DNA of 41,571 nt, taken from CAZIKB01 sp964539665. GTDB taxonomy: Bacteria > Zhuqueibacterota > Zhuqueibacteria > Oceanimicrobiales > Oceanimicrobiaceae. Below the pieces are notes generated by a model that was given only the letters and a program-made list of their open reading frames with translations, made no database searches and was not told the DNA's origin. The translations under genes were made by a program, and so were the position numbers. This document shows positions 24,368-32,188 of this stretch, piece by piece. Numbering within the stretch: the stretch's first letter is position 1; every line of letters begins with the position of its first letter. The stretch spans positions 1 through 41,571 of the forward strand of contig CAZIKB010000056.1 of NCBI GenBank assembly GCA_964539665.1. The letters run 5' to 3'.

Positions 24368-25330
24368 CTATAAATTCAATTCCATTACTACCTTTGTTCC
24401 ATTAGATTTCGTTGCCCCTTTGGTTGTCTTTACATCTTTAAACACAAATCCATTACTCTTAAACAGCTTGATAGCATTTATAAATTTTCTATCAAGCTCG
24501 ATATGTACGTTCTTTACCCCGCGTGTTTCTAACTGATGAACTACTTCCAACAAAATCTTCTTACCTATTTGTCTTCTCTGCCAGTGTTCGTCAACCACTA
24601 AATACAAAATATCTGAATCGCTCTTTTCTGTTACCTGAACAACAATGGTAGCCACGATTTCACTCTTTATTTTAACCATGAGAATGATAAAACCATTATT
24701 GCTGATCTTTTTCTCAGGGTAATTAATTAAATCCACATCCAGAACATCTGAATTATAATTTTCAATTAACCAACTTAGCATTAAATTCTTAAATTGGGTT
24801 TTATATATTGATTCATAATGTATGATCTCTAAATCTTCTATTTGCCTGTTTTTAATATCTTTTATTACTCTGATAAAAATTCCTTCCCTTTGCATCGCAT
24901 CTTCCAATTCATCTAATGCATGCAACAAATAAGCGCTATTAGCGCCTTCTTCTAACATCCTCTTCATAGACTTTTCCAGCGATTTCCATACAGGTTTAAT
25001 AGTATTAACAAGCGTTAAGCCCTTTTGGGTAAAACAAATCAATCTTTTTCTTTTATCTTTACTATCTTTCAAAAATTTTATTAATTTTCTATCTTCAAAA
25101 ATATTTACAAACTGACTGATAGCCTGATGGGTAATTTCCAATTCCTCTGCGAGCTCTGTGACCGACATTTCCCCATTCTTGTTGAGTAAATAAAATATAG
25201 GAAACCAGCTTGGTTCGAAGTCGATATCGAGAGACTTGTATATTTTAGAAACGTCTAATAAGTATTTTTCGCTTAATCGCTTCAACCTTGTTCCAAATAT
25301 TAGTTCACCTAATTGTCTGTAAAAATTCAT
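24368..25330 (-). CDS. MarR-type regulator fused to a GNAT acetyltransferase
   Basis: I favour the start at 25330 (MNFYRQLG) because GAAGGG then stands at normal distance; the ATG at 25339 abuts it. The 320-residue protein has a MarR winged-helix domain (about 1-145; MSVTELAEELEITHQAISQFV as recognition region, DKRKRLICFTQKG wing). A GNAT domain (about 160-320) follows, with the acetyl-CoA loop VDEHWQRRQIGKKIL. Such fusions act as regulators with an acetyltransferase of unknown substrate. The gene is divergent from hutH and has TTGCAAA half-sites in the shared region, so it is a good candidate regulator of histidine breakdown, perhaps sensing an intermediate through the GNAT fold. This role is inference. 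Confidence 0.85.
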   Translation of the reverse strand: MNFYRQLGELIFGTRLKRLSEKYLLDVSKIYKSLDIDFEPSWFPIFYLLNKNGEMSVTELAEELEITHQAISQFVNIFEDRKLIKFLKDSKDKRKRLICFTQKGLTLVNTIKPVWKSLEKSMKRMLEEGANSAYLLHALDELEDAMQREGIFIRVIKDIKNRQIEDLEIIHYESIYKTQFKNLMLSWLIENYNSDVLDVDLINYPEKKISNNGFIILMVKIKSEIVATIVVQVTEKSDSDILYLVVDEHWQRRQIGKKILLEVVHQLETRGVKNVHIELDRKFINAIKLFKSNGFVFKDVKTTKGATKSNGTKVVMELNL

Positions 25331-25452
25331 ATAATACATCCCTTCGTAAAAGTGTTCACGAAACTGATCACCATTTTAATCTATCAAAGTATTGCAAATA
25401 ATCAAGGAAATTATTCTCAGTATTCATGTCAATTTCTTTTATGATAAAAAGC

Positions 25453-25481
25453 TTGATTTGGAAAGTAATATCTTGTATATT
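25453..25481 (+). promoter_or_regulatory. candidate hutH promoter (-35 TTGATT, -10 TATATT)
   Basis: TTGATT (25453-25458) and TATATT (25476-25481) are separated by exactly 17 bases and match four of six and five of six positions of the sigma70 consensus. Transcription would start near 25488, giving a leader of about 118 bases before hutH. The assumed start falls inside the inverted half-site pair at 25485-25523. Confidence 0.4.
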
Positions 25482-25484
25482 TTT

Positions 25485-25523
25485 TTTGCAAGGTATTGCA
25501 CAATCCCTTGTATGCATTGCAAA
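25485..25523. promoter_or_regulatory. candidate operator: inverted TTTGCAA/TTGCAAA half-sites
   Basis: TTTGCAA (25485-25491) and its exact complement TTGCAAA (25517-25523) flank a region with ATTGCACAAT. Another TTGCAAA is at 25392-25398, close to the MarR-GNAT start. The pair would overlap the hutH transcription start, a typical place for repression. MarR proteins often bind TTGC/GCAA palindromes. Assignment to this regulator is inference. Confidence 0.35.
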
Positions 25524-25606
25524 CTAGACAATTCTTTTCTATTATCGGAATTGCAATCAGTTGGCGTGTGCAGGCAATTCATTTCTTTATTTTGAGGAGG
25601 TTTGCT

Positions 25607-27130
25607 ATGGCAGTTGTTTTAGATGGTTCCAGGTTGACAGTCGAAAATTTAGTTAAAATTGCCCGGCACAATGAAAAGGTTGATATTCATCCAGAAGCGT
25701 TTAAGCGAATAAACATATGCCGCGCCATGCTGGAAAAGAAAATTGAAGTCGGTGAGATAATGTATGGCGTCAATACTGGTATTGGTGAATTCTCTGAGGT
25801 GGTATTATCTGATGAGCAGGTGGGACAATTTCAGAAATATCTTATTTACAACCACGCCGCCGGCATTGGTGATCCTGCGCCAATTGAATATGTGCGCGGA
25901 GCAATGGCTGGTAGAATTAATGTTCATGCTCATGGGAATTCCGGTTGTAGAACCGAAATAACCATGACTTTAATTGACATGTTGAACAAAGAAGTAACGC
26001 CAGTAGTCTGCCAAAAAGGATCAGTGGGCGCTTGTGGTGATTTGGCGCCAATGTCCCAAATAGCGCTCCTGTTAATGGGTGAAGGCGAGGCTTACTACAA
26101 AGGTGAACGCCTGTCCGGTAAAATTGCAATGGAACGGGCGGGAATTCCTGTTCCGGGGCTGAAAGCCAGAGATGGTTTAGCGACTATAAATGGTTCGAAC
26201 TTGCTCACGGCAATGAGCGCTATTCAACTGTATGACATCAACCGCTGGCTCAAACAAGCAGAAATTGCCTGTGCCATGTCTCTGGAATCGCTGTTAGCAA
26301 ATATGAAGCCGTATGATCAGCGTTTGCATCAGGCACGTGGTTTTTCAGGCGCAGTGCGATCGGCAAATGCGATTATGAAGTGCATAGAGGACAGTGATCT
26401 TCTATCGGGCAAAGTTAAAACAAAAGTTCAGGATGCATATTCTATGCGTTCCAGCCCACAAGTGATTGGCGCTGCCCATGATATGATCGCTTATGCTAAG
26501 AAGCAAGTAGAAATCGAACTCAACGGTGTCGGTGATAATCCTATCTTTCTGCCGGCAGACAATCTGACCTTAACAGGCGCCAATTTTCAAGGAACGCCGG
26601 TTTCACTACCAATGGATTCGGTGGGAGTTGCGTTAACCATGATCTGCGTTCTTTCGGAAAGGCGTCTCAACCGTTTGACCAATCCTTCCTTAAGCGTGGG
26701 TTTACCAGCTTTCCTGACCAAAGGCGCTGGAATGTTTTCAGGAATGATGCTCAGCCAATATACCTGCGATATGATGATCACCGAACAAAGAATTTTGTCT
26801 GCGCCAGCATCCATCATGTCCATTCCTGCGGCTGCTGACCAGGAAGACTTTGTATCCATGGGCATGAATACAGCCATCAAAAATGGGCAGATTCTGGATA
26901 ATGCCTATGGAATTCTTGGAATAGAATTTATGGCTGCGGCACAAGCTCTGGATTTTCGCGATTTCAATCCCGGAAAAGGAGTATCTGCAGCAAAAGCTGT
27001 AATCAGAAAATATATTGAACATCTTGCTGAAGACCGCCCATTATATCCTGATCATACCCGGATGAAAGAACTGGTCAAATCTTGTGAAATCCTGCAAGAA
27101 GTAGAAAAAGTAACTGGAAGTCTGGAATAA
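25607..27130 (+). CDS. hutH: histidine ammonia-lyase, with a Cys in the MIO-forming triad
   Basis: The ATG at 25607 follows GAGGAGGT; the frame extends upstream but without a start signal. The 507-residue enzyme removes ammonia from L-histidine to give urocanate, the first step of the hut pathway. Family marks are MYGVNTGIGEF (catalytic Tyr), YNHAAGIG (His at the substrate site), GSVGACGDLAPMSQ, SMRSSPQVIGAAHD and ADQEDFVSMG. The electrophilic MIO cofactor normally comes from Ala-Ser-Gly; here the codons give Ala142-Cys143-Gly144. Mutant HutH of Pseudomonas putida with Cys at this position is recalled to remain active, so the enzyme is probably functional. The nearby hutU, hutI and ftcD-type genes support the histidine specificity over tyrosine or phenylalanine. 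Confidence 0.92.
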   Translation: MAVVLDGSRLTVENLVKIARHNEKVDIHPEAFKRINICRAMLEKKIEVGEIMYGVNTGIGEFSEVVLSDEQVGQFQKYLIYNHAAGIGDPAPIEYVRGAMAGRINVHAHGNSGCRTEITMTLIDMLNKEVTPVVCQKGSVGACGDLAPMSQIALLLMGEGEAYYKGERLSGKIAMERAGIPVPGLKARDGLATINGSNLLTAMSAIQLYDINRWLKQAEIACAMSLESLLANMKPYDQRLHQARGFSGAVRSANAIMKCIEDSDLLSGKVKTKVQDAYSMRSSPQVIGAAHDMIAYAKKQVEIELNGVGDNPIFLPADNLTLTGANFQGTPVSLPMDSVGVALTMICVLSERRLNRLTNPSLSVGLPAFLTKGAGMFSGMMLSQYTCDMMITEQRILSAPASIMSIPAAADQEDFVSMGMNTAIKNGQILDNAYGILGIEFMAAAQALDFRDFNPGKGVSAAKAVIRKYIEHLAEDRPLYPDHTRMKELVKSCEILQEVEKVTGSLE

Positions 27131-27145
27131 TAAAAAATGATTCAA

Positions 27146-27169
27146 CGGCCACCCCCCATTTTGTGGCCG
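27146..27169 (-). terminator. hairpin between convergent hutH and M14 peptidase gene
   Basis: CGGCCAC and GTGGCCG form a perfect 7-bp GC-rich stem with a 10-base loop. On the minus strand a TTTTTTATTA tract follows after 9 bases, so it probably ends the leftward peptidase transcript. It may also slow the rightward hutH transcript. Confidence 0.55.
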
Positions 27170-27188
27170 ATGAGAGAGCAGGTCTATA

Positions 27189-29804
27189 TTATCTATAAAA
27201 AATTGCATTAAACAACAGTTTAAACGTTGAAAAAGCCTGCGCACGATTGTGGACATTAAAACCGAACAGAATCACCTTGCCCTTTCCATAAGGCACATCT
27301 AAAATCGCCGCTTTCTTCTGAATTACCTTTTCCCCAATCATCCAGCCGCTAATCAGTAGTGATTCGTCAGGGTAGCTGGCGGCAATCTTTGGAGACTGAT
27401 TTGAACTGTTATTCTTTGCAGCAACTGTGTCCGCAACTATCTCGAAAACACGCCCGCGTGAGAAATAAGCCATTCCTTTTTCTTGCATACCAAAAGTAAG
27501 GGAATGGCTGGAATCGTAACTTATCTTTAAAAGAGAGCCAGGACAGTTGAAACTGTCAGTTGGGATTTTTTGTAGAATGTTTCTGACTGGCAGATTGAAT
27601 TCGTTTATCGGAAGATCAGAAGAACTATTATTACAAATCATAACCCCGCTGTTATCGACAAATTCTTTCAGGTTTTCCACGCCATCCGATGTGATTCCGC
27701 CAACGTAATTAGGCGGCATAGTTCCCTTACGGTGACCGTTTATTATTGAGGACACACGCTGATCGGACAGGATGATTACATCAAAACGATCAATGAGGTT
27801 TCCAGCTCGGACTTCAGCATCTGACAGAAAATGAAACGGAAAAGCGTATTGTTCAAAGATGAATGAAATCCAGCCTGCATCCATATTCGCCACCCATGAC
27901 TTGTAGAGCGCAATTCGAGGTTTGTTTAAGGATTTCAACTTTACCGAGACTTTACCGCCTCTGATAAGTATGCCAGTTTCGGACGCAATTTTATTCAGCG
28001 TTTTGGCCGAGATAGTGCCTGAATTTACTAAAAACGCTCCTTTAGGGTATCTTGTTCCGCCAAGTGTGAATTCATCGAGAGAACGGCTTACTTTTCCTCC
28101 TGCTTCAAAAATATGATTTAGTGCTTTAAAACTATTGTTATCAGTGGGAGAAAAAACATAATGCGAGCCGCCACCTGTTAGTGTTCCAACCGGACGATCA
28201 GCTTCGGATAGCAAGGTACTATTTATTTTCAAGGGTGTACTCATTTCATGTGCATCAATTCCCATCTGAGTGCTGATTGTCCAGCCTACTCCATCGTAGG
28301 GCGCCATTGGCGAACCGTCTGATTTGCCGGTTCTTGACACGCCCTGCCAAAGATGTCCGTATTCCCGCAAATCCGGATAACTCTGTTTTTCCAACACATT
28401 TTTCGCATACATACCGAACGGTTGGCTGGTGGGTATAATATATGAACCTTTCGGGTATGAAATCCCTTCATGAACAAATCTCTCATTTGCCTTATACACT
28501 TCGATACCGTAGTCGATTAGTCTGTTGATTAATAAAACAGTTGAATTGGCATCGCGTTGGTTTGCTGAAATAATCCAGCCATACGGTGGTTCGTTATTAA
28601 ATCGCTCCATCACATCCCTGGCCATTTTATACTTATAATATAGAAATTCATACCTGTACTTTGCCGTAACATCCAGGAATGCTTTTGAGGCGGTCAGAGT
28701 ATAATCAACCGCGTCGCCAAGCCGCCACCAACCGCCCTGCCAGGGGCTGGGATAAAAGGTTCCCATGGTAAGATCACGATAGGACTCAGGAAAATCGTTT
28801 ATGGTATAATAATGCGGGGTCGCATATCGATATAACGCCGTCTCAGTCAATATCGAAGGAATATTATGCCCTTCGACACTTGGGCCATCTGCATAACCGA
28901 CATACCACAGATCAAAGGCAGTTCGGGAAATTGCCCCGGGTTGATCAGCTTCATCAAATCTTTGACCCAATGCTGCACCCAAAAGATTTTTTACACGCTG
29001 GATTAACGGGTGTTGATTGGGATTAACCGGCTCAGGATTCGGTGGAATCCAGATACGCGCTGGAAACGGAGCGCTCTGATGTTGAACATAAAAAACTTCG
29101 GGAAACCATTCTCTGGCTACCACTCTGTTAATATTTTGTGTTTCCAGCAAATTCGAAATAACGAAGTCTCGGTTATTATCGTGACCGGCATATTTATGAT
29201 ACAATACGGGAAGTCGGCTAACTTCATAGGGAGTACCCAGATTTTTCATGTACCAATCCGCTACAATGGTCATTCCATCCGGATTTGCCTGTACAAGCAG
29301 CAAGATTACATTGTCTCGGATAAAGCGAGTCCTTCGGTCTGAGCCTGTCACCAGTTCATACGCAAGCTGAAGTTGCTGCAGAGGCGGAGCTACTTCAGTA
29401 GAGTGCATGCCAGCGTCAATCCATACTACCGCCTTTCCTTCATCCGCGAGACGCTCAGCCTCTTCCTCGGAAACACCTTTTGCAAGGCTCAACTTACGGG
29501 TTATTTCCTTGTAGTATTCAAGCTTTGCCATATTCTCTTCGGATGAAATGATGGCGTATTTCATGCGCCTGCCTTCGCTGGTTGACCCCATGTCGAAGAT
29601 CTGCATGCGATCAGTTTCCTCTGCTAGCTGCTCTAAATAACCCAGCCACTGCTCATAAGTGGCAAGGTGAAAATCTGCGCCGGGTTTATATCCAAGATAA
29701 TCCTCCGGAGCAGTGACCTGTCCAAAACCTGGGAAAACACTACAACATAGAAGCAATAAAATACATAAGTAAAGTAATGCTTTGATGCGGGGTGATGAAA
29801 TCAT
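27189..29804 (-). CDS. secreted zinc carboxypeptidase-like protein (peptidase family M14), 871 aa
   Basis: A GAGAGGAAA site precedes the ATG at 29804. The product has a signal peptide (1-29, FPGFGQV) and an M14 domain in the first half. Marks are DMGSTSEGRRM, WIDAGMHSTEVAP with zinc ligands His134 and Glu137, LLLVQANPDGM, YAGHDNNRDF and a VQHQSAP histidine as likely third ligand. The C-terminal half (about 430-870) is a non-catalytic region with a glutamine-amidotransferase-like look (VIILSDQRVSSII, GVENLKEFVDNSGVMI, GKVILFGFNVHNR). This layout occurs in large FCB-group M14 proteins. The gene follows the S9 peptidase gene by 59 bases. It should trim peptides from the C-terminus outside the cytoplasm, feeding amino acids to catabolism. 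Confidence 0.88.
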   Translation of the reverse strand: MISSPRIKALLYLCILLLLCCSVFPGFGQVTAPEDYLGYKPGADFHLATYEQWLGYLEQLAEETDRMQIFDMGSTSEGRRMKYAIISSEENMAKLEYYKEITRKLSLAKGVSEEEAERLADEGKAVVWIDAGMHSTEVAPPLQQLQLAYELVTGSDRRTRFIRDNVILLLVQANPDGMTIVADWYMKNLGTPYEVSRLPVLYHKYAGHDNNRDFVISNLLETQNINRVVAREWFPEVFYVQHQSAPFPARIWIPPNPEPVNPNQHPLIQRVKNLLGAALGQRFDEADQPGAISRTAFDLWYVGYADGPSVEGHNIPSILTETALYRYATPHYYTINDFPESYRDLTMGTFYPSPWQGGWWRLGDAVDYTLTASKAFLDVTAKYRYEFLYYKYKMARDVMERFNNEPPYGWIISANQRDANSTVLLINRLIDYGIEVYKANERFVHEGISYPKGSYIIPTSQPFGMYAKNVLEKQSYPDLREYGHLWQGVSRTGKSDGSPMAPYDGVGWTISTQMGIDAHEMSTPLKINSTLLSEADRPVGTLTGGGSHYVFSPTDNNSFKALNHIFEAGGKVSRSLDEFTLGGTRYPKGAFLVNSGTISAKTLNKIASETGILIRGGKVSVKLKSLNKPRIALYKSWVANMDAGWISFIFEQYAFPFHFLSDAEVRAGNLIDRFDVIILSDQRVSSIINGHRKGTMPPNYVGGITSDGVENLKEFVDNSGVMICNNSSSDLPINEFNLPVRNILQKIPTDSFNCPGSLLKISYDSSHSLTFGMQEKGMAYFSRGRVFEIVADTVAAKNNSSNQSPKIAASYPDESLLISGWMIGEKVIQKKAAILDVPYGKGKVILFGFNVHNRAQAFSTFKLLFNAIFYR

Positions 29805-29863
29805 TTTACATTTCCTCTCAATCCTAAAAGTAACTTAAATTTGCTATTGTTATTTCTTTGTTT

Positions 29864-31870
29864 TTACTTCAGATATTTCTCGAACCAGTTGAGCATTCGA
29901 TTCATTACATCAAGTTGATGTTTTTCTTCGCGCGGTCCGTGGCCCATACGTGGATACATCACAAATTCGGTTTCGACATTAAAACGTCTCAATCCTCTAT
30001 AAAACTGCTGACATTGTCCAATAGGATCAGTAGGATCCTCTTCGCCATTAAGGAGCAATGTGGGAGTCTTGACGTTTTTGACAAAAGTCACTGGGGACCT
30101 GTTAATAAAAAGATCAAGATTCTCGTAAGGTGTGCCAAGCGCCCAGGTGTCGCCGATATTAACTCCATTGCTTTCAGTACCAAATTCACTGGCCAGATCA
30201 GTCATCGGTGCGCCGGAAACAGATGCTTTGAACCGGTCGGTTTGCGTGACGGCCCATGCTGCCATGTATCCTCCATACGACCAGCCGCCTATTCCCAGTT
30301 TTTCCGGGTCAGCAATACCCTGCTCGATTACCCAATCAACGCCTGCCATTACATCCTTCCAATCACCACCGCCCCAATCGTAGCGGTTACTGATGAGAAA
30401 ATCATGGCCGTACGAGGTTGAGCCGCGAACATTAGGACAAAGCACGGCATACCCACGAGTTGCCAGAAGCTGTGTCCAGGCATGAAAACTGTGGGAAAAT
30501 CGAGACGCCGGCCCACCATGTACCAGTACTACAAATGGAACCGGACTTCCTTGCTGAAATCCCGCCGGCGTATAGAGCGCTGCTTCGATTCTTTTCCCAT
30601 CAAAGCTGGAATAGTGAACAATTTTAGGTTTGATGAGAGTAACAGTGTCCCATTCCTCATTAAAATGGGATACCTGCTCCGCGTGCCCGGAACGTGTCGA
30701 GATCCAGAGCTCAGGCGCATTTGTCGCTGTTTCACCAACAAATGCCAGTATTTTGGAACCTGCTTCAAAAGAACGCGAGGGATAAACCTCAAAATCTTTA
30801 AGTTTTTCGGTCTTGCCATCTTTGGACACGTTATAGAAGGTAGTGGTAAATCCAGTCGCCGCAAGAGCTAAAAAATGGTCCCTTTTTTGCCTTTTAAAGG
30901 AATAAATGGGCTGGTTAATCGAAGAACCCGTGAGATTCCTGACATTGCCTCCTTCCAAAGGACGGGTGCAGAGGTCATGAGCGCTGGGACCATCCGCGGT
31001 TCGTGCGCCAAGATAGGCCAATGTTTTACCGTCTGGTGAAATATCCAATCGCCTAAACGGCCCGGTAGGTGTTTCAATTTCCTTCATCTCTTTATTACTA
31101 ACACTGATTAAATAGAGACGATTCGAGCGCAAATCACGTCGAGGATTATCGGTTGCAGAGATAAGTAATTGGTCTCCCTTAGGCATCCAAACAAATTCCG
31201 AGATGCGTAATTTTTCCGGAGTTAGCGTTTCTACATCCTTTGAATCAACATCGATAATCCTGAGTCGCGCATCCTTGACATCTTTGTCAACTACAATGGC
31301 GTCGTCTTTTTCTTTCTGCCTTTTTTCTTCTTCTTCAGTTTTAGGATCGGTTGATAAAAAGGCGATCCGCGAGCCATCTAACGACCACTCAAATGCTCGA
31401 ATCCCGGTTTTACTTTCCGTTAAAGCTTCAGCCTCGCCTCCGTGCAAGGGTATAATGTAAATTTGCGTTTCGCCATTGCGGTTGGATAGAAATGCCAATG
31501 TATTGCCGTTCGGAGACCAACGCGGCCGATTGTCGGATTTTTTCGAGGTCGTAAAATGCTGTATTTTCCGGGCCTTTACATCGAAAATCCAAATATCACT
31601 TTTGCGCTTGGTCTCTTTTACCGGATCACTAACAGTCATGGCGATGTGATTTGCATCGGGAGAAAGTTGGACATCGGATATTCGTTGTCTTTTTCTGGCT
31701 TGTTCCGGCGTTAGCTCTCCCGAGTTGCCGACATCGACCTCATTAGAAACCTTGTTCGCGTGCTTTTGTGCCCTTGTTGGACCTGAAAGAAGTATTACAA
31801 ATGCTCCGATACACATCAAAGTTAAAAAAGCAATTCGCCTGGATTGAATAGTAACTAATTCTTTTTGCAT
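29864..31870 (-). CDS. secreted S9-family prolyl oligopeptidase / acylaminoacyl-peptidase-like enzyme
   Basis: AGGAGG precedes the ATG at 31870. The 668-residue product has a signal peptide (about 14-34), a beta-propeller with TolB/WD40-like repeats (about 55-400; RWSPNGNTLAFLSNRNG and FEWSLDGSRIAFLST), and an alpha/beta-hydrolase domain (about 420-668). The catalytic triad is visible: Ser531 in GGWSYGGYM, Asp612 in NGEEDPTDP and His644 in PRMGHGPRE. It cleaves short peptides, the propeller limiting access to the active site. It is co-oriented with the M14 gene downstream and follows the hut genes upstream, though 318 bases containing a dispersed repeat separate it from ftcD. Confidence 0.93.
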   Translation of the reverse strand: MQKELVTIQSRRIAFLTLMCIGAFVILLSGPTRAQKHANKVSNEVDVGNSGELTPEQARKRQRISDVQLSPDANHIAMTVSDPVKETKRKSDIWIFDVKARKIQHFTTSKKSDNRPRWSPNGNTLAFLSNRNGETQIYIIPLHGGEAEALTESKTGIRAFEWSLDGSRIAFLSTDPKTEEEEKRQKEKDDAIVVDKDVKDARLRIIDVDSKDVETLTPEKLRISEFVWMPKGDQLLISATDNPRRDLRSNRLYLISVSNKEMKEIETPTGPFRRLDISPDGKTLAYLGARTADGPSAHDLCTRPLEGGNVRNLTGSSINQPIYSFKRQKRDHFLALAATGFTTTFYNVSKDGKTEKLKDFEVYPSRSFEAGSKILAFVGETATNAPELWISTRSGHAEQVSHFNEEWDTVTLIKPKIVHYSSFDGKRIEAALYTPAGFQQGSPVPFVVLVHGGPASRFSHSFHAWTQLLATRGYAVLCPNVRGSTSYGHDFLISNRYDWGGGDWKDVMAGVDWVIEQGIADPEKLGIGGWSYGGYMAAWAVTQTDRFKASVSGAPMTDLASEFGTESNGVNIGDTWALGTPYENLDLFINRSPVTFVKNVKTPTLLLNGEEDPTDPIGQCQQFYRGLRRFNVETEFVMYPRMGHGPREEKHQLDVMNRMLNWFEKYLK

Positions 31871-31893
31871 ATTACACCCTCCTCCTAATTAGT

Positions 31894-32020
31894 GGTTGAA
31901 CGAAAACACCCCATTTTGTTATCTTCTACTGAAAGGAAAAAACTGTAACTGTTATAATTTCAATGAAATCAGATTTATCACTTCGTTCGAAATGACAATA
32001 TTAGTTAGTTTTCAGACAAT
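31894..32020. repeat. dispersed repeat copy B (GTCATTTCGAACGAAGTG type)
   Basis: This is the partner of the repeat at 17741-17866, aligned by eye over about 125 bases. On the minus strand its end reads GTCATTTCGAACGAAGTGAT, then AAATCTGATT, a form of extragenic palindrome common in many genomes of this group. The rest of 31871-32188 has no gene. It may separate the S9/M14 transcript from ftcD. Confidence 0.55.
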
Positions 32021-32188
32021 CTAATTAAAATAAATTTGATTTAAATTTCCGATTTTATCCACAACAAGGCAATTAAATTGTTTATTGCGAAAACCCGGTG
32101 AGCTTTTTTCAAATTAATCTCAACTTTCGTCTGGTAGAATAAGGGCAAAAAATCGTTCATTCCTGTCTCATGACTGGATTCGTCACAT

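Noticed and set aside
25496..25606. N-terminal extension of hutH
   Set aside because: The in-frame extension lies over the promoter/operator region; GAGGAGGT and the family start agree with the ATG at 25607.
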